Assembly: GCF_047496725.1 (NCBI RefSeq)
Contig: NC_132973.1
Span: forward strand, 15,182,233-15,246,232
Length of the DNA: 64,000 nt
DNA from: Anoplolepis gracilipes
Taxonomy: Eukaryota > Arthropoda > Insecta > Hymenoptera > Formicidae
Direction: 5' to 3'
In this document: piece after piece, positions 1-11,784 of the stretch
Layout of the letters: the number at the start of each line of letters is the position of its first letter
Position numbering within the stretch: the stretch's first letter is position 1
Notes under the pieces: generated by a model
Database searches by the model: none
What the model was told of the DNA's origin: nothing
What the model saw: the letters and a program-made list of their open reading frames with translations, nothing else
Made by a program: the position numbers and the translations under genes

Positions 1-400
1 AGTCACGAACTTTTTGATGACGAACAATGGCACTGATAAAGTAGCCAAAAAAAGTCATTAAACATCCAGAGATTCGCACATAAAGATGTGTCAGTTTTAC
101 ATGCATGTGCAAAAGCCATATGCTTAATTATTTCAATAATACATATATATATTTCGTAGCATATACATAATTATGAATGCAATATCGTAGATAAATTATT
201 GTATCTATCAAGTGATCTTTCAGAGATAATTGAGAATATAAATATCATTAATCGAGCATGTGACCGGGTGTGATTAAAATAATGTACATATATAAACCGA
301 GTCAGATTTAAAAATTTAATATACATTAAAAAAAATTAAAATAATTATGAAATAATTTCTGATAGAAAAACAATATATGATATAAGAAAGTATTTTATTA

Positions 401-534
401 TAAATTGCGTTTATATTATTAAAAATTAAACTTAAATATTTAGAATATTATTACTTCCTCAAGTAATAATACTTGAGGAAGTAATAATATTCTAAATATT
501 TAAGTTTAATTTTTAATAATATAAACGCAATTTA
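401..534. repeat. Perfect 65 bp inverted repeat (fold-back hairpin)
   Basis: Arm 401-465 is exactly reverse-complementary to arm 470-534, with a 4-base spacer, read base by base with no mismatch. It is AT-rich. It could be a small fold-back MITE, a recent palindromic duplication, or an assembly artefact, since perfect palindromes can arise from hairpin read-through. No clear target-site duplication is visible at the ends. Confidence 0.9.
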
Positions 535-1365
535 TTTACCTTCTCCTCCGTTCTAAAGGTTTATTGGTGTCATCTTCCCTTCGTTTGATCTGGCTCTCGT
601 CACAAAACGCGCGCGCTTATATTCGGACATGAAAAAAACAATTAATCATATTTGCCCGCTTTAATTAACACGACACAACAATCGCCCGTCACTTTATTCG
701 ACACTCCCGACCCATGTTTCTACACGATATTCACTTTTACGAGGAAAACGCAATAAAAATCACGGAGCTGTTATATTTTGACCACAATCGGATGCCGCGC
801 GATGCGAAATAACATGGCGACTGCGCATGCGCACATCTCAAATTACTAAGAGAGCTTCATTTTCATGTATGAGTTAGCAATCGTCGAGAGACGGATATAA
901 TATATCTAATATATTGATGGATTGTAAATGCAATATTATTCATTGCAAATTGACACATCGAGTAAAGTAGCTCTTCTCTTGTAGCTTTTAAAATTTTCCT
1001 CACTCACGATACGAAATATATACGTGCTCGGGCTCGGACATTTCACAAAAGACCGCGAAGATCAATTGCGACAGCTCGGAATTGCGGACACAGATTCGGA
1101 GGAGCTCGGGGCGCGCATATGCGTACAGTTAGCAGGTTGGCAGTACTGGCCGGTAGTAAAATGGCGTGGTCGTTTCGCTGGATGAGTGAATACGGATCAA
1201 AAACGTGTGTACGACGTCACTAGCGCGTCAAACTTGACATGTAAATAATAAATAAGGATATAGACGATTAAAAACTGACATTTGCCTGTTTGTCTTCACC
1301 GTGTTAACGCTTCATCGAGTGTCCGATGATATTCCCGGTGATACGTTTCTGACAGCGTGTTCGCA
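535..1365. promoter_or_regulatory. GC-rich, probably bidirectional promoter and 5' leader region of KDM2
   Basis: Base composition rises sharply here relative to the AT-rich DNA on the left. Positions 822-833 hold the palindrome TGCGCATGCGCA, a perfect NRF1/Erect-wing consensus, next to an ATGGCGA block (814-820). Several CpG-rich segments follow to 1240. On the - strand a leader-like stretch ends in a good splice donor (GGAGAAG then GTAAAT, last exon base 540). This suggests a divergent transcript leaving the window on the left. Its only visible ATG frames are short, so it would be a non-coding first exon. The KDM2 transcription start is not determinable by eye. Confidence 0.5.
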
Positions 1366-2609
1366 ATGGCCGACGAATCCGCTCCGATGCCGAAGAGGCG
1401 CCAATTGGTAAACAAAGAACACGCGCGAATCCGGCGTCGGCGACGTCGGGGTCGTGACATTGACGACGACGTCGCACTACGTCGAATCAATTCGAAAATA
1501 ATTCGATTTGTTTGTTTCTCATCATTTACATGATTTCATTTACAGCGTGAAAGAACTAGAAAGTTGTATACCGATGATTGGACCTTAGGCGATGAGGAAA
1601 TTGAAGGACGTAGAACTTTTCAGCTCGACGAGAAGATCGAATGTGAGAGATATGACTTGAACAATTTCAGTGGCCTCTTTCGTGAGATGACTGGACCGGA
1701 GCTGAATCTCAAGTATTTGCAAAAATATGGTCTGCAGATACCATTACTGTTTAAGGAAAAATCAGGGCTAGGATTACGAGTGCCCAGTTCCAATTTCTCC
1801 ATCAATGATGTTAGAACTTGCGTTGGTAAGTTATATATATGAAAAATAGATATGACAGATATGACAATTAATAATGTTTATACAATAGGTTCTAAGAGAA
1901 TATTGGATGTTATGGATGTTAATACTCAAAAAAATGAAGATATGACAATGAAAGAGTGGCAGAAGTATTATGAGGATTCTAACAAGGAGCGTCTATTGAA
2001 TGTAATTTCCTTAGAGTTTAGTCATACCAAGTTAGAGAATTATGTACAGTCACCTGCATTAGTACGACAAGTCGATTGGGTAGACGTAGTATGGCCAAGG
2101 CATTTGAAAGATGCTCAAGTAGAATCTACAAATCTTTTAGAAGACATGATGTATCCAAAAGTGCAAAAATACTGTTTAATGTCAGTGAAAGGTTGTTATA
2201 CTGACTTTCATGTTGATTTTGGTGGTACAAGTGTATGGTATCATATTTTGCGTGGTGGTAAAATATTTTGGCTGATTCCACCAACTGAGAAAAACTTGGC
2301 TCTTTATCAGGAGTGGGTGTTGAGTGGTAAACAGTCGGATGTATTTTTCGGTGATATGGTTGACAGATGTGGCAGGATAAGTCTAACAGCTGGTATGACA
2401 TTGTTTATACCAACTGGCTGGATACACGCAGTGTATACTCCTCAGGATTCTTTAGTTTTTGGTGGAAACTTTCTTCACAGTTTTGGCATAGAAAAGCAAT
2501 TGAAAGTTGCACAAGTGGAAGAGCACACAAAGGTACCACAGAAATTTCGATATCCATTCTTCACAGAAATGTTATGGTAAGAATCAATTATATATCAATT
2601 AGATTATAG

Positions 2610-2652
<43 letters not shown>

Positions 2653-5458
2653 CATATTAATAAAAAGAAATTTTTAATTGAATATACACATATACATATA
2701 TATTTATTTATTTATTAATTATGTGAAACGTACTATATTACAAGTATTTATATATTTTTATAGGTATGTTCTTGAAAGATATGTGCACGTGCTTTTGGGT
2801 AGGACTCATTTAGATATATCCGAATCGCAGCGGCAGCACTCAGTTCCACAACAGCACCAGCATGTACACATCACGCCGTTTGAGTTGCATGGTTTAAAAG
2901 CAATAGTTATGTATTTACATTCATTGCCGTCGACGAAAAAGAACGTCCCGGAATTGATACGCGATCCTGTCGCTCTTATTCACGACGTTCGATGTTTAGT
3001 AGAACAGCATAGAAACGATAATCCAGAAGCGGCTGTGACAGGGAACGCTGTATTGCCGCCACCACCACCTTTAACTATTGCAGATAGGGTATCGTTTATT
3101 ACATATAATCGAAATAAACGTATATCGTTTGAATACCTATTTAATCTCGTATTCTTTTTTTTTGTAGGAACGCATGAGAGTAACTAGGAAAGGTTTTGTA
3201 AAAATGCAAAGGCATCTTCCGGAGAAATCCGAGAGAGCGTTTCCGCGTAGGAGGCGCACTAGATGCAAGAAATGCGAAGCTTGCACTAGACAGGATTGTC
3301 GTGAATGTGTTTATTGTCAAGATATGGTGAAATTCGGTGGTAGTGGTCGTGCCAAACAAACGTGTTTAATGCGCCAGTGCCTGAGGCCCATGTTGCCCGT
3401 TACATCAGCTTGTAAAGTTTGTCAGTTGGATGGCTGGAAACAACCACCGGCGCCATTAATGGGTATTACGATTTACGACCAATTAAATATATAATTTATG
3501 ACATAACAAATAACATTTCTCAGACTAAATGTTTAAAATATAATTACAGGTAAACCGGTTCCAACAGCACCATCTAATTTAATGGAGTGTTCAATGTGTT
3601 TCGACATTGTACACCCAGAATGTATAGGTTTGGATTCGGAGGAAATAACAGTAAATGACGATTTGCCAAACAGTTGGGAGTGTCCTCAATGTTGCGAGAG
3701 AGGTCGAAACTTAGATTATCGGCCGCGTCAGTCAAAGGGTCGCGCCCGAAAATTATCAGTATCCAGCGCAGCTTCCTCAGCACCTACAACAGATTCTGAA
3801 CGAGCTATGACACCAAGTAAACGATCAAGACCTGATCCCACCGAGGTAAATTAATTTTATGAAAATATATAGGGAGATCTGATTAATAAAATATCTTGTA
3901 TCTTTAATAATTTTATACATTTTTATGTAAATAGATCTCAAGATAATATCTTTAGTTGTGTTATACACAGCACTGTTGTATATATTTTACAAAGCAAATG
4001 AAGAGCTAAAGGAGTAAACAAACAAAACAATGTCCTTTCAATATAAAAAAATAAAAGTTTAAAAACCATAAAAACACAAAAGTTTAATAATATTGAAGAA
4101 AATAAATATTGAAAAGTTTACTAAAAAAATAATAATAAAAAATTAAAATATAGTAGGATGTAAGTATAATGAGCATAAACGTTTCAGTCCGTTAAATTTA
4201 ACGATACAGTAATCAAAAAATAATTGATTAAACATAAACATAATGAATATAAAACAATTAAAAAAGCAGATATACAATATAATTAAACAGTATAGAAAAT
4301 TAAGTAAATAAAAGTGATCATAGTTTAAATGTTTAATATTGACAAGATCTCTCCAAGAACATTATTTTTTCTTGATCTTGTAACTACTATTTGTTAAACC
4401 TTATAGAAGTCTTTCTCACATCTGTGTTGGTTCATTTCCTTTAGGCATGGAACGATTCGCCCGGGGAACCAGCCGAAGGTGAACAGAGAATGACTCAACA
4501 GCGCATCCAGCTGGCTATGCAGTTGATCGCTTCAAGTAGTAGGTCTCTGGTGAAGGCGCACGTAGTAGTCAGACCAGCGCCAGCGCCACCACTATCTGTC
4601 CAGGAAACAGATAGCGAATCGAATCAACAGAATTCAGTATTTAATAAAACGGCGATGCTTGCGGTATTTCGATTCCTCGAGATAAAGGATCTGCTTAATT
4701 GTGCCTTGGTCTGCCGTACCTGGGCGAGATATAGTATAGATCCTGGTCTATGGAAGAAGATCAACATGTCACACTATAACCTAAGATCTATACACTTGAC
4801 CGCCATCGTCCGACGGCAACCTGAGAGTCTTTCGCTTGACTGGACCAATGTCAATAGGATGCAACTAGCTTGGCTGTTGAGTAGACTACCGCAGTTACGA
4901 ACATTATCCCTACAGGGCTGCACTTGGGCTGGTATCCGCGCTCTGAAAAGCTGCAGTTGCCCACCTTTAGAAACACTTAACCTGAGTTACGTTACTTCTT
5001 TGAATGATGGTGTTCTGCAAGAGGTCTTAGATTCACCGACAGACTCCAGGCCTGGACTCATCGATAAGACATCGCGATTAAAGCATCTTAAAAATCTGTC
5101 TTTGGCTGGATGCGATCTCACGGATCGAGGAGTGAAATACATAATTCAGCATTTGTCGGATCTTGAGACCTTGGATCTTTCTTCAATCGGTAGACTCACT
5201 GATTCTGGAGTAGCGCAATTAACATCGTTGCCAAATTTGGCATCATTAAACCTGGCAAACTGCAGACTACTCACCGAAACGACTCTCGAACACTTGGCGA
5301 GATGTAAAGCACTTAAGCGTCTGGACCTGCGACACACCACACAAGTATCGACACAAGCCGTCATCAAGTTCGCTGCTAAAAGCGAGCACAATTTGCATGT
5401 TACGGACGTTAAGTTGGTAGAGGAGAAAAAGATCAAAACCGAGTTCATGGATACGTGA
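1366..5458 (+). CDS. Kdm2: KDM2-type JmjC histone lysine demethylase (JmjC, CXXC, PHD, F-box, LRR), seven exons
   Basis: Coding exons are 1366-1407, 1546-1825, 1889-2576, 2764-3088, 3168-3462, 3550-3845 and 4445-5458. All junctions are GT-AG, phases agree, and the total is 2940 nt, or 979 residues. The JmjC domain carries the Fe(II) triad His215, Asp217 (HVD) and His287 (GWIH). These positions are close to those of human KDM2A. A CXXC zinc finger (about 478-516, with the KFGG motif) should bind unmethylated CpG. A PHD finger follows (Cys527 to Cys591) and is split by an intron. Next come an F-box (about 708-748) and leucine-rich repeats to about residue 970. In the family this nuclear enzyme removes mono- and dimethyl groups from histone H3 Lys36 and joins SCF/Polycomb-type complexes; here that role is inferred from the domains. 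The start is the first ATG, and exon 1 joins in phase 0 to RERTRKLYTDDW. Domain order and length are complete, with no break. Confidence 0.96.
2613..2646. repeat. TA dinucleotide microsatellite in KDM2 intron 3
   Basis: An uninterrupted TA run lies 37 bases downstream of the exon 3 splice donor, within the 187-base intron 2577-2763. Confidence 0.9.
3846..4444 (+). other. Kdm2: KDM2 intron 6, AT-rich, no other feature seen
   Basis: The donor GTAAAT follows codon GAG, and the acceptor ends TTTAG before GCATGG. The intron is phase 0. It is the longest intron of the gene, strongly A-rich, with no open frame or repeat of note. Confidence 0.85.
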
Positions 5459-7019
5459 AAGAACGTGACGCTCATAAATGAACTATTACTGTTTAGTGCA
5501 ATCTGGTTATCATCATGTAGGGATATCGTTCGCGGAGACTAAGAGCCATAATAGTGTATCATGCATGATCAGTGATTATTTATTTTGCACAAGAACTTTT
5601 ATAAGTTGTATATGCATGATATAATGATGTTATGCACATACAAATATCTGATCTATATTAATACAGAATTTATATTTAAATAACAGTTTTATTTAGATGA
5701 AATCAAACAAATGTGAGAACAACTTCTTTCTGATTTAGATTCCTTCATAGTATTCTTTTCATTTCTATTCCAAATATTTATCTATATATGATTAGTTAAT
5801 TAAAATATATTTGCTATTTGATATTAATAATTTATTTTTATTTTGTATTTTTCACATTGATCACATCGATTTAATCTATTAACTCAAACATATATAAATA
5901 TAATTGTTTAAAATAATATTAGAAAAATTGCATTTTCCTAATCATATATTATCATTATTCTTTCTATTCTGAATATTATATAAAGAAATCAGTATCTTGT
6001 CTTTTTATTTTTTGTCATTTTTGTTCACAAAGATAAATTTTATTTATCAAAATCTGAAAAAATATATGGAAGTGAACAGGATAGAAATTCTCTGTCGAAT
6101 TATTGTTCATCTGAAACAGTATTTTTTTGCATAAAAAGTATTTTGAAAACTGAAAGTGCTCGAGAATAATTATTTATGTGGCATAAATCCTCGAACATAT
6201 CTCGTGCAAAGAAGCATCATAAAAACAAAAACTAACTGTAATCACACATAGACACGTTTATTCGTAGACGCGCGCCAAATATACACATACAGAGTTAACT
6301 GTATCGTTTCGTAATGTTAGATAGATGATCTCTACGTGTCGAAAACATCTATGTTCTGAATTTTAATTTTCGACCTAAGCTGCATCTCATAAGCAACGTC
6401 AGATGTTCTGCGCAAATCAATGTACATACTACATATATATCTGCTTTTTTATATAAAAATGCACGTTTCATGTCTTTTTTCCTCGCTCTTCATTTATATT
6501 TACATTTTGCAAATGCTCTTATATGTACGATTTTATGTAAAAACAAAAGCGATAAGCAAGCTAGATATCAATTCAAATACTATGTTACAAAAGTATTTAA
6601 AATTCTTATTATGTTCTATATTTGTATTATGATATTTCAAAAAATAATAGTGATAAACATCATTCTTAATTATTTTGGTCAAGAATATATTACCACGAAT
6701 CAAAGTCTTTTTCTTTACACAATTTAAATTCTATAATTAGTAAGACTTGAAGACTTCGCTACACTGTAATACATTGTATAATACATGTAATTCACGAAAG
6801 CAATAGCTATCTGATTCCCAAATATAATTTTGATTTGTAAAAGACAATATAATTTTATTATCATTATTCAATTTCTATAATTCCTGTTCCTCTACAGTCA
6901 TATTGAATATGTTAGAAGCGAGAGAGCATACATTTTTTTTATGAAATACAATATTTTTATTAGATTATCTTTAACAGAAAATTTTTCACTATTAACAGAA
7001 TGAAAATTATCTATCTCAT
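5459..7019. other. KDM2 3' untranslated region and AT-rich intergenic DNA
   Basis: After the TGA ending at 5458 the DNA becomes AT-rich. Many A/T-rich hexamers resemble polyadenylation signals, so the exact end of the transcript cannot be fixed. Open frames at 6420-6727 are low-complexity AT-derived frames and are not supported as genes. Confidence 0.5.
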
Positions 7020-7770
7020 TTTTCGAATGAGTGCGTCTTTCCCGCCATAATTAACATGAAGCACCTAACGTCATTCCGGAGTCGGATGAGTAATGAAACG
7101 TGCGGGCGCGGGATCGATTCTGAATCGCGACGTATCTATAATTGATAAACAGCCATAATTAGTGTCATATTTTAATAATTACGACCGAATTATTAAAACC
7201 TCCATGGTTAGCGTGAAGTTAATCTCTAGAAATATCATGAACGCAGGATGCCTACTCCATGGAAAAGCGTAGCGAAGGATTTAACAATTTTATCAGAAAC
7301 GGTGATTCAGATTGCAGGAGAAGAGGGGGGAGGGGGGAGTAAACATTGCGCGCGAACGAGTATCGGGAGTGCCGAATTGAAAGACGGACGTTTGTTTCAT
7401 TAAACATATTAATCCGCGAAAAACTTCTATTAACACATTCAAGTTTTTATATGCATATAACGCGATGTACGTGTTGAAAAATTATTTCTTACGAGATTTA
7501 AGTAAACACCTTGAAGCAACTGTGAGTATCGAGTTTTGCGCGTTATTTTTGGGCCATAATCAAGTACTACCTGCCATTAAATCGGGAATGCCGTGCAAAG
7601 TGCAGCGCGTTCATTAATTGTATTCAGGTGGAATTAGTGCGCGCGTAATCGTAATTAATTGTTTTCGCGAGTGACCACGAATTGTAATTAATTATTTTCA
7701 CGAGTGTTATGAAGGAGCAATAACAGTGAAATAAGAGAGGAGATGGAAGAGGCCTGAAGTGGCAGAGTAA
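7020..7770. promoter_or_regulatory. Intergenic block rich in AATTA and CpG, possible enhancer
   Basis: Between AT-rich flanks lies a block of higher complexity with repeated homeodomain-type cores (CATTAA, AATTAATTG, GCCATAATTA) interspersed with CG-containing words, and no open frame. This texture resembles conserved non-coding enhancers in insects. That is inference from composition only. Confidence 0.3.
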
Positions 7771-9699
7771 TCAGGTGAATAATTTATTATTTATACATTA
7801 TTATATTTGCAAAAAATTCAATGAAAGAAAAATTATTTTAATGCTCGCAATAATTACTTTTTTTTTTATAAAAGATATTAAATATAGTTTCAACATTTGT
7901 TTTAATTTAGATTAAATAAATATATTTGTGTATTTTACAGTTCAACGCTGTGTAACTTCGTTATGCAATCCTGCACATTGCATCGGTCATCGGTGAGTTT
8001 AAATTGTTTTCTATTTTAATTATGATTTGTAAAAATTGTCAGATTTATGTATAAAATGTATAAGAGATAAATACGATGTATAATAGGATAAATATGAGAA
8101 AAATAAGAGGATATATATAAGAAGATATAAATACTAGAAAAAAACAATTTAAAATTTTTTGGACTGTTATCATAATATTTAAGTGTTTACATTTAAATTT
8201 GTAATAATAATTAATGCAATAGTAAATTCTTATTTTTTTTAAACTACTTCATATTCGAAACTATTATTTACTTTAAAATCACATCTTAAAAAATAATAAA
8301 AGTTTAAGTTAAGTTAAAATGTAGAAATTAAATTTAAGTTAATATAGAAATATTATATTCATATATACATACATTTTACACACATTGTATTTTAATTTCT
8401 TAAGCATTTTTATCTTGGATCTTTTTTTATTTGGGCAACATGGATGGGAGTTAAATATGACTGTTATCTAAATTAATGAAAACATCGTTAATGATAACAA
8501 ATTGTCTTCTTTGTTCCATCTTTAAAATTAATCTATAAATATAATTATATAGAATAGTGCTTTAACAGTATTTTAACCGGAAATTTTATTATACTATCAA
8601 CTAGTTAGAATTAAGAATTTTGTAATAAACGCATCTAATATTTTAAATTAAAATTTTTATAGAAAATACAAGGCAAAAATCACACAATACTTCGTTAAGA
8701 ACGATGTCTAGTACATGCAATTATATATATATTTGAATATCTATACGTATTCATCGAATATGGATAAAATTCGTTCTGAAATAAAAAAAAGACATCTTCT
8801 AACTCTTATGTACGTAATGCTAAAGATGCAATATGCAGAGCAATATTTCTTAAACTATGTTTTGCATTATGTTGTGCAATCCTGCATTTTGCAAAAATAA
8901 TTTTTCTTTTTCTACATACTTATTTAGCTATATTTTTTATCAATGCACGATTCATTTATATTAAATATATTTTCGTAAAAATGAAGCATTTACTTTAAAT
9001 ACCGCGAAAAAATAAATATTTCGCAGATTAACGTTCCACGATCGAATATTCAATATTTCGCAACGATTTGCATAGAAATGTATATTACAAGTCGGAAAAC
9101 AGAAGTAGTTGCCATGTAGTGTTGTGCGCATCTATATGTGTAAAAATGCTCGCTCTCTCTATTATAATATAATTAAAGAAATTAACACACAGGTTAAACA
9201 ATTAATATTTTTAGAATCGTGATGATTTTATTCAATGAAATTCTGCGCAGCCTTTAAATTATTATCAGTCTTTATTAGATAAAGTTTTCAGCCCATATTT
9301 TGCATTTAACGCTAAACATAATATTATATGTGTGTAATGTAAAGAATAAATTATTTATTATGATATAAAAAAATTGTTATGAGCTAAAAAATCATATTTA
9401 TTTAGCATTATTTAATACAGGCTTTTATATTGAATTTCATGGAATTGAAGGTTATGATAAAAGCTTTATGCATTAGAATAGTATATTTTGCGACAAAATT
9501 GGCGACAAAATTGTTTCCTGTATGTGAAAAAATTTGTCAAATCGAATATACGTACATGTATGTGTGTGTATGTGTATAATTATTTTTTCTCTTTCGTACA
9601 ATTTTCTACATTTTGTACAATTTTCTATATTTCAATATGTAATATTTATATAAAGTGTGTATACAATCTGCATTTTTGCAAATTATTCTTGTGATTAGT
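7771..9699. other. AT-rich intergenic DNA between convergent genes
   Basis: The stretch is low-complexity AT-rich DNA. It probably contains the 3' untranslated region of the WH2 gene, which reads leftward from 9700. No coding or RNA gene is recognised. Confidence 0.5.
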
Positions 9700-10749
9700 T
9701 TAACCTAGTTCTGCTAAGACAGAATCAAGATCTTCTTGCAGACTGATACTATCCTCTCGCTGCTTCGCTAGATTATCCTTAATTCTATCTACTTGCGCCT
9801 TAAGAAGATAGTTTCCCTTTTTCAAGGCTGCCAATCGTCCTTCATGTTTTTTAACGTGTTTCTAAAAAAATAAACATTCAAGAATGCAATTTAAAATTTG
9901 TATTTAACTACAATAATCTTTGGCAACTCACTTGTAAAATGTTTTTGCGTTTGTCAAGAGGTGCCTCTTCGTCATCAGACTCAGACTCCTCTTCTTCCGA
10001 TTCTTCAGATTCCGACTCTTCCTCAGATTCCGTTTCTTCTTCATCTTCATTCTCTTCTTCTTCTTCTTCTTCCTCTTCATCAGTTTCCGCCATCAGCTTC
10101 GCCATCTTATCCACTTGCTTCTGCAACTGCTTATATTTTTTCTTTTCTTCCTTCAGTAATTTTTGCTGCTGTTTTATTTGCTCCTTCAACGCGTACCTTT
10201 CCTTCCTGGCGTTTATAGCTTTATCCCTGTATTCAGAATTTTTATTATATATTTCTTGTTTATTATTTGAATTATCGATCTTATTATTTATATTATACAC
10301 ATTATTGCTTACATGGTTTGACTATATCTTCAAAATTTTATTATATCGCACTTACATAAAATTCTTAATTTTTGAAATAAGTAACTTGATTTCTCTCTGA
10401 GCGCGTTTCTCTGCCGCAACTTTGGGATTTTCATCTTCCTCTTCTTCCTCTGTACTCTCCTCTTCCTCTTCGCTCGTGCTGTGAACATCCTGTTTGTCTA
10501 TACTCTTTTGCGTTGCGATTTTAGCTACGTCCTTTGCGCTAGGACAACCAGCCAGTGCCATTCCTGTAACATTGTACCAACCTACGTTTTCCCAATCCTC
10601 TACTAGCTCTATTAACGGCTCAGCTTCAATTGACGCAGGTTCTTCTTTACAGGCAAAGCAAAAAAAAATCAAAGCAAAAAAGCACAATTGTAATATAGGC
10701 ATTAAAAGCATAAAATATATTTTGCGTTATTATATTATATTAACAATAA

Positions 10750-10794
<45 letters not shown>

Positions 10795-11745
10795 CAATAA
10801 TATTAAAGCCGATTAGAGAAAGCTCATCCAGATTATTTCAGAAATTGTTAGCTTTTAATAAAATAGTTTTAATTATTTTACAAACAAACTTAATTACACA
10901 CCAGCTTTCATGCGTTTTTCCAACGCCGCATACATTCTTTTCATTTCTTCCAATTCATTTCTAGCCTTATCTTTTTCCTCAGCAGCGTTTGCATATTCTT
11001 TTTCGGCCTTTTCTGCATCTTTCCTCGCTTGTTGCACTTCCTGCCTCAAAGATTCTGCGAGTTTTTCATCTTGCTGCTTGTTTTCTTGAGCATTTTTTTG
11101 AAGTTTCAAATGTTCCATTTCTGCCTCAAGATTCAAAATTCTCGCCTATCCATAAAATTATTTCGTGAAAAGTAACATCTGTATTCATTATTTTTTAAGA
11201 GACCAGAATGCTCTAAACTTTAAGGATATAAAGGTCTAACCCTCTTCTGTTAAAATTGTCAATAATCAGAAGCCTAAGTCTTGGAGTTTATTAGATTTAT
11301 TACCTGCAATCGCTTGTTGTCTCGTTCCAAAGTCTCTTTGTTTCTTAATTCTAGCGCGAGCATCTGTTTGGTGCTTTGTAAATCATCCCTGACAGCGTCT
11401 ATATCGTCCATTTCATCCTGAATTTCGGCGTCTACGGGTGCCTCCTCGGCTTTCTGTATTTGCTCCTCTATAGTTAATTGTCGTCGGAATTTTCTCAGAC
11501 CTTCCAGCATCGGTTTCGAGCGATCGTTAGTCTTCACAGCTTTGAGTCTCACGCCCTGCTGGATCTGTTTCAGCAATTTATTGTGCATATTCGACTTTTC
11601 AGATTCGAACACGAAGTGAGCCTTGCCTAGCGGAGAAAAATAATCGATTAGGATGAAATAAAATATTGCCATTCTATTATTTTGAAAAGATATATCAAAC
11701 CTGGATTTAAACGCTGTCTTTTAGCAATAAAAGAAAATGAATCTG

Positions 11746-11784
<39 letters not shown>

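Noticed and set aside
2126..2401. 91-residue - strand frame inside KDM2 exon 3
   Set aside because: Shadow of the JmjC-coding exon; no independent signal.
9939..10400. Serine-rich 153-residue + strand frame
   Set aside because: It is the antisense shadow of the Glu-rich exon of the WH2 gene (10226-9932).
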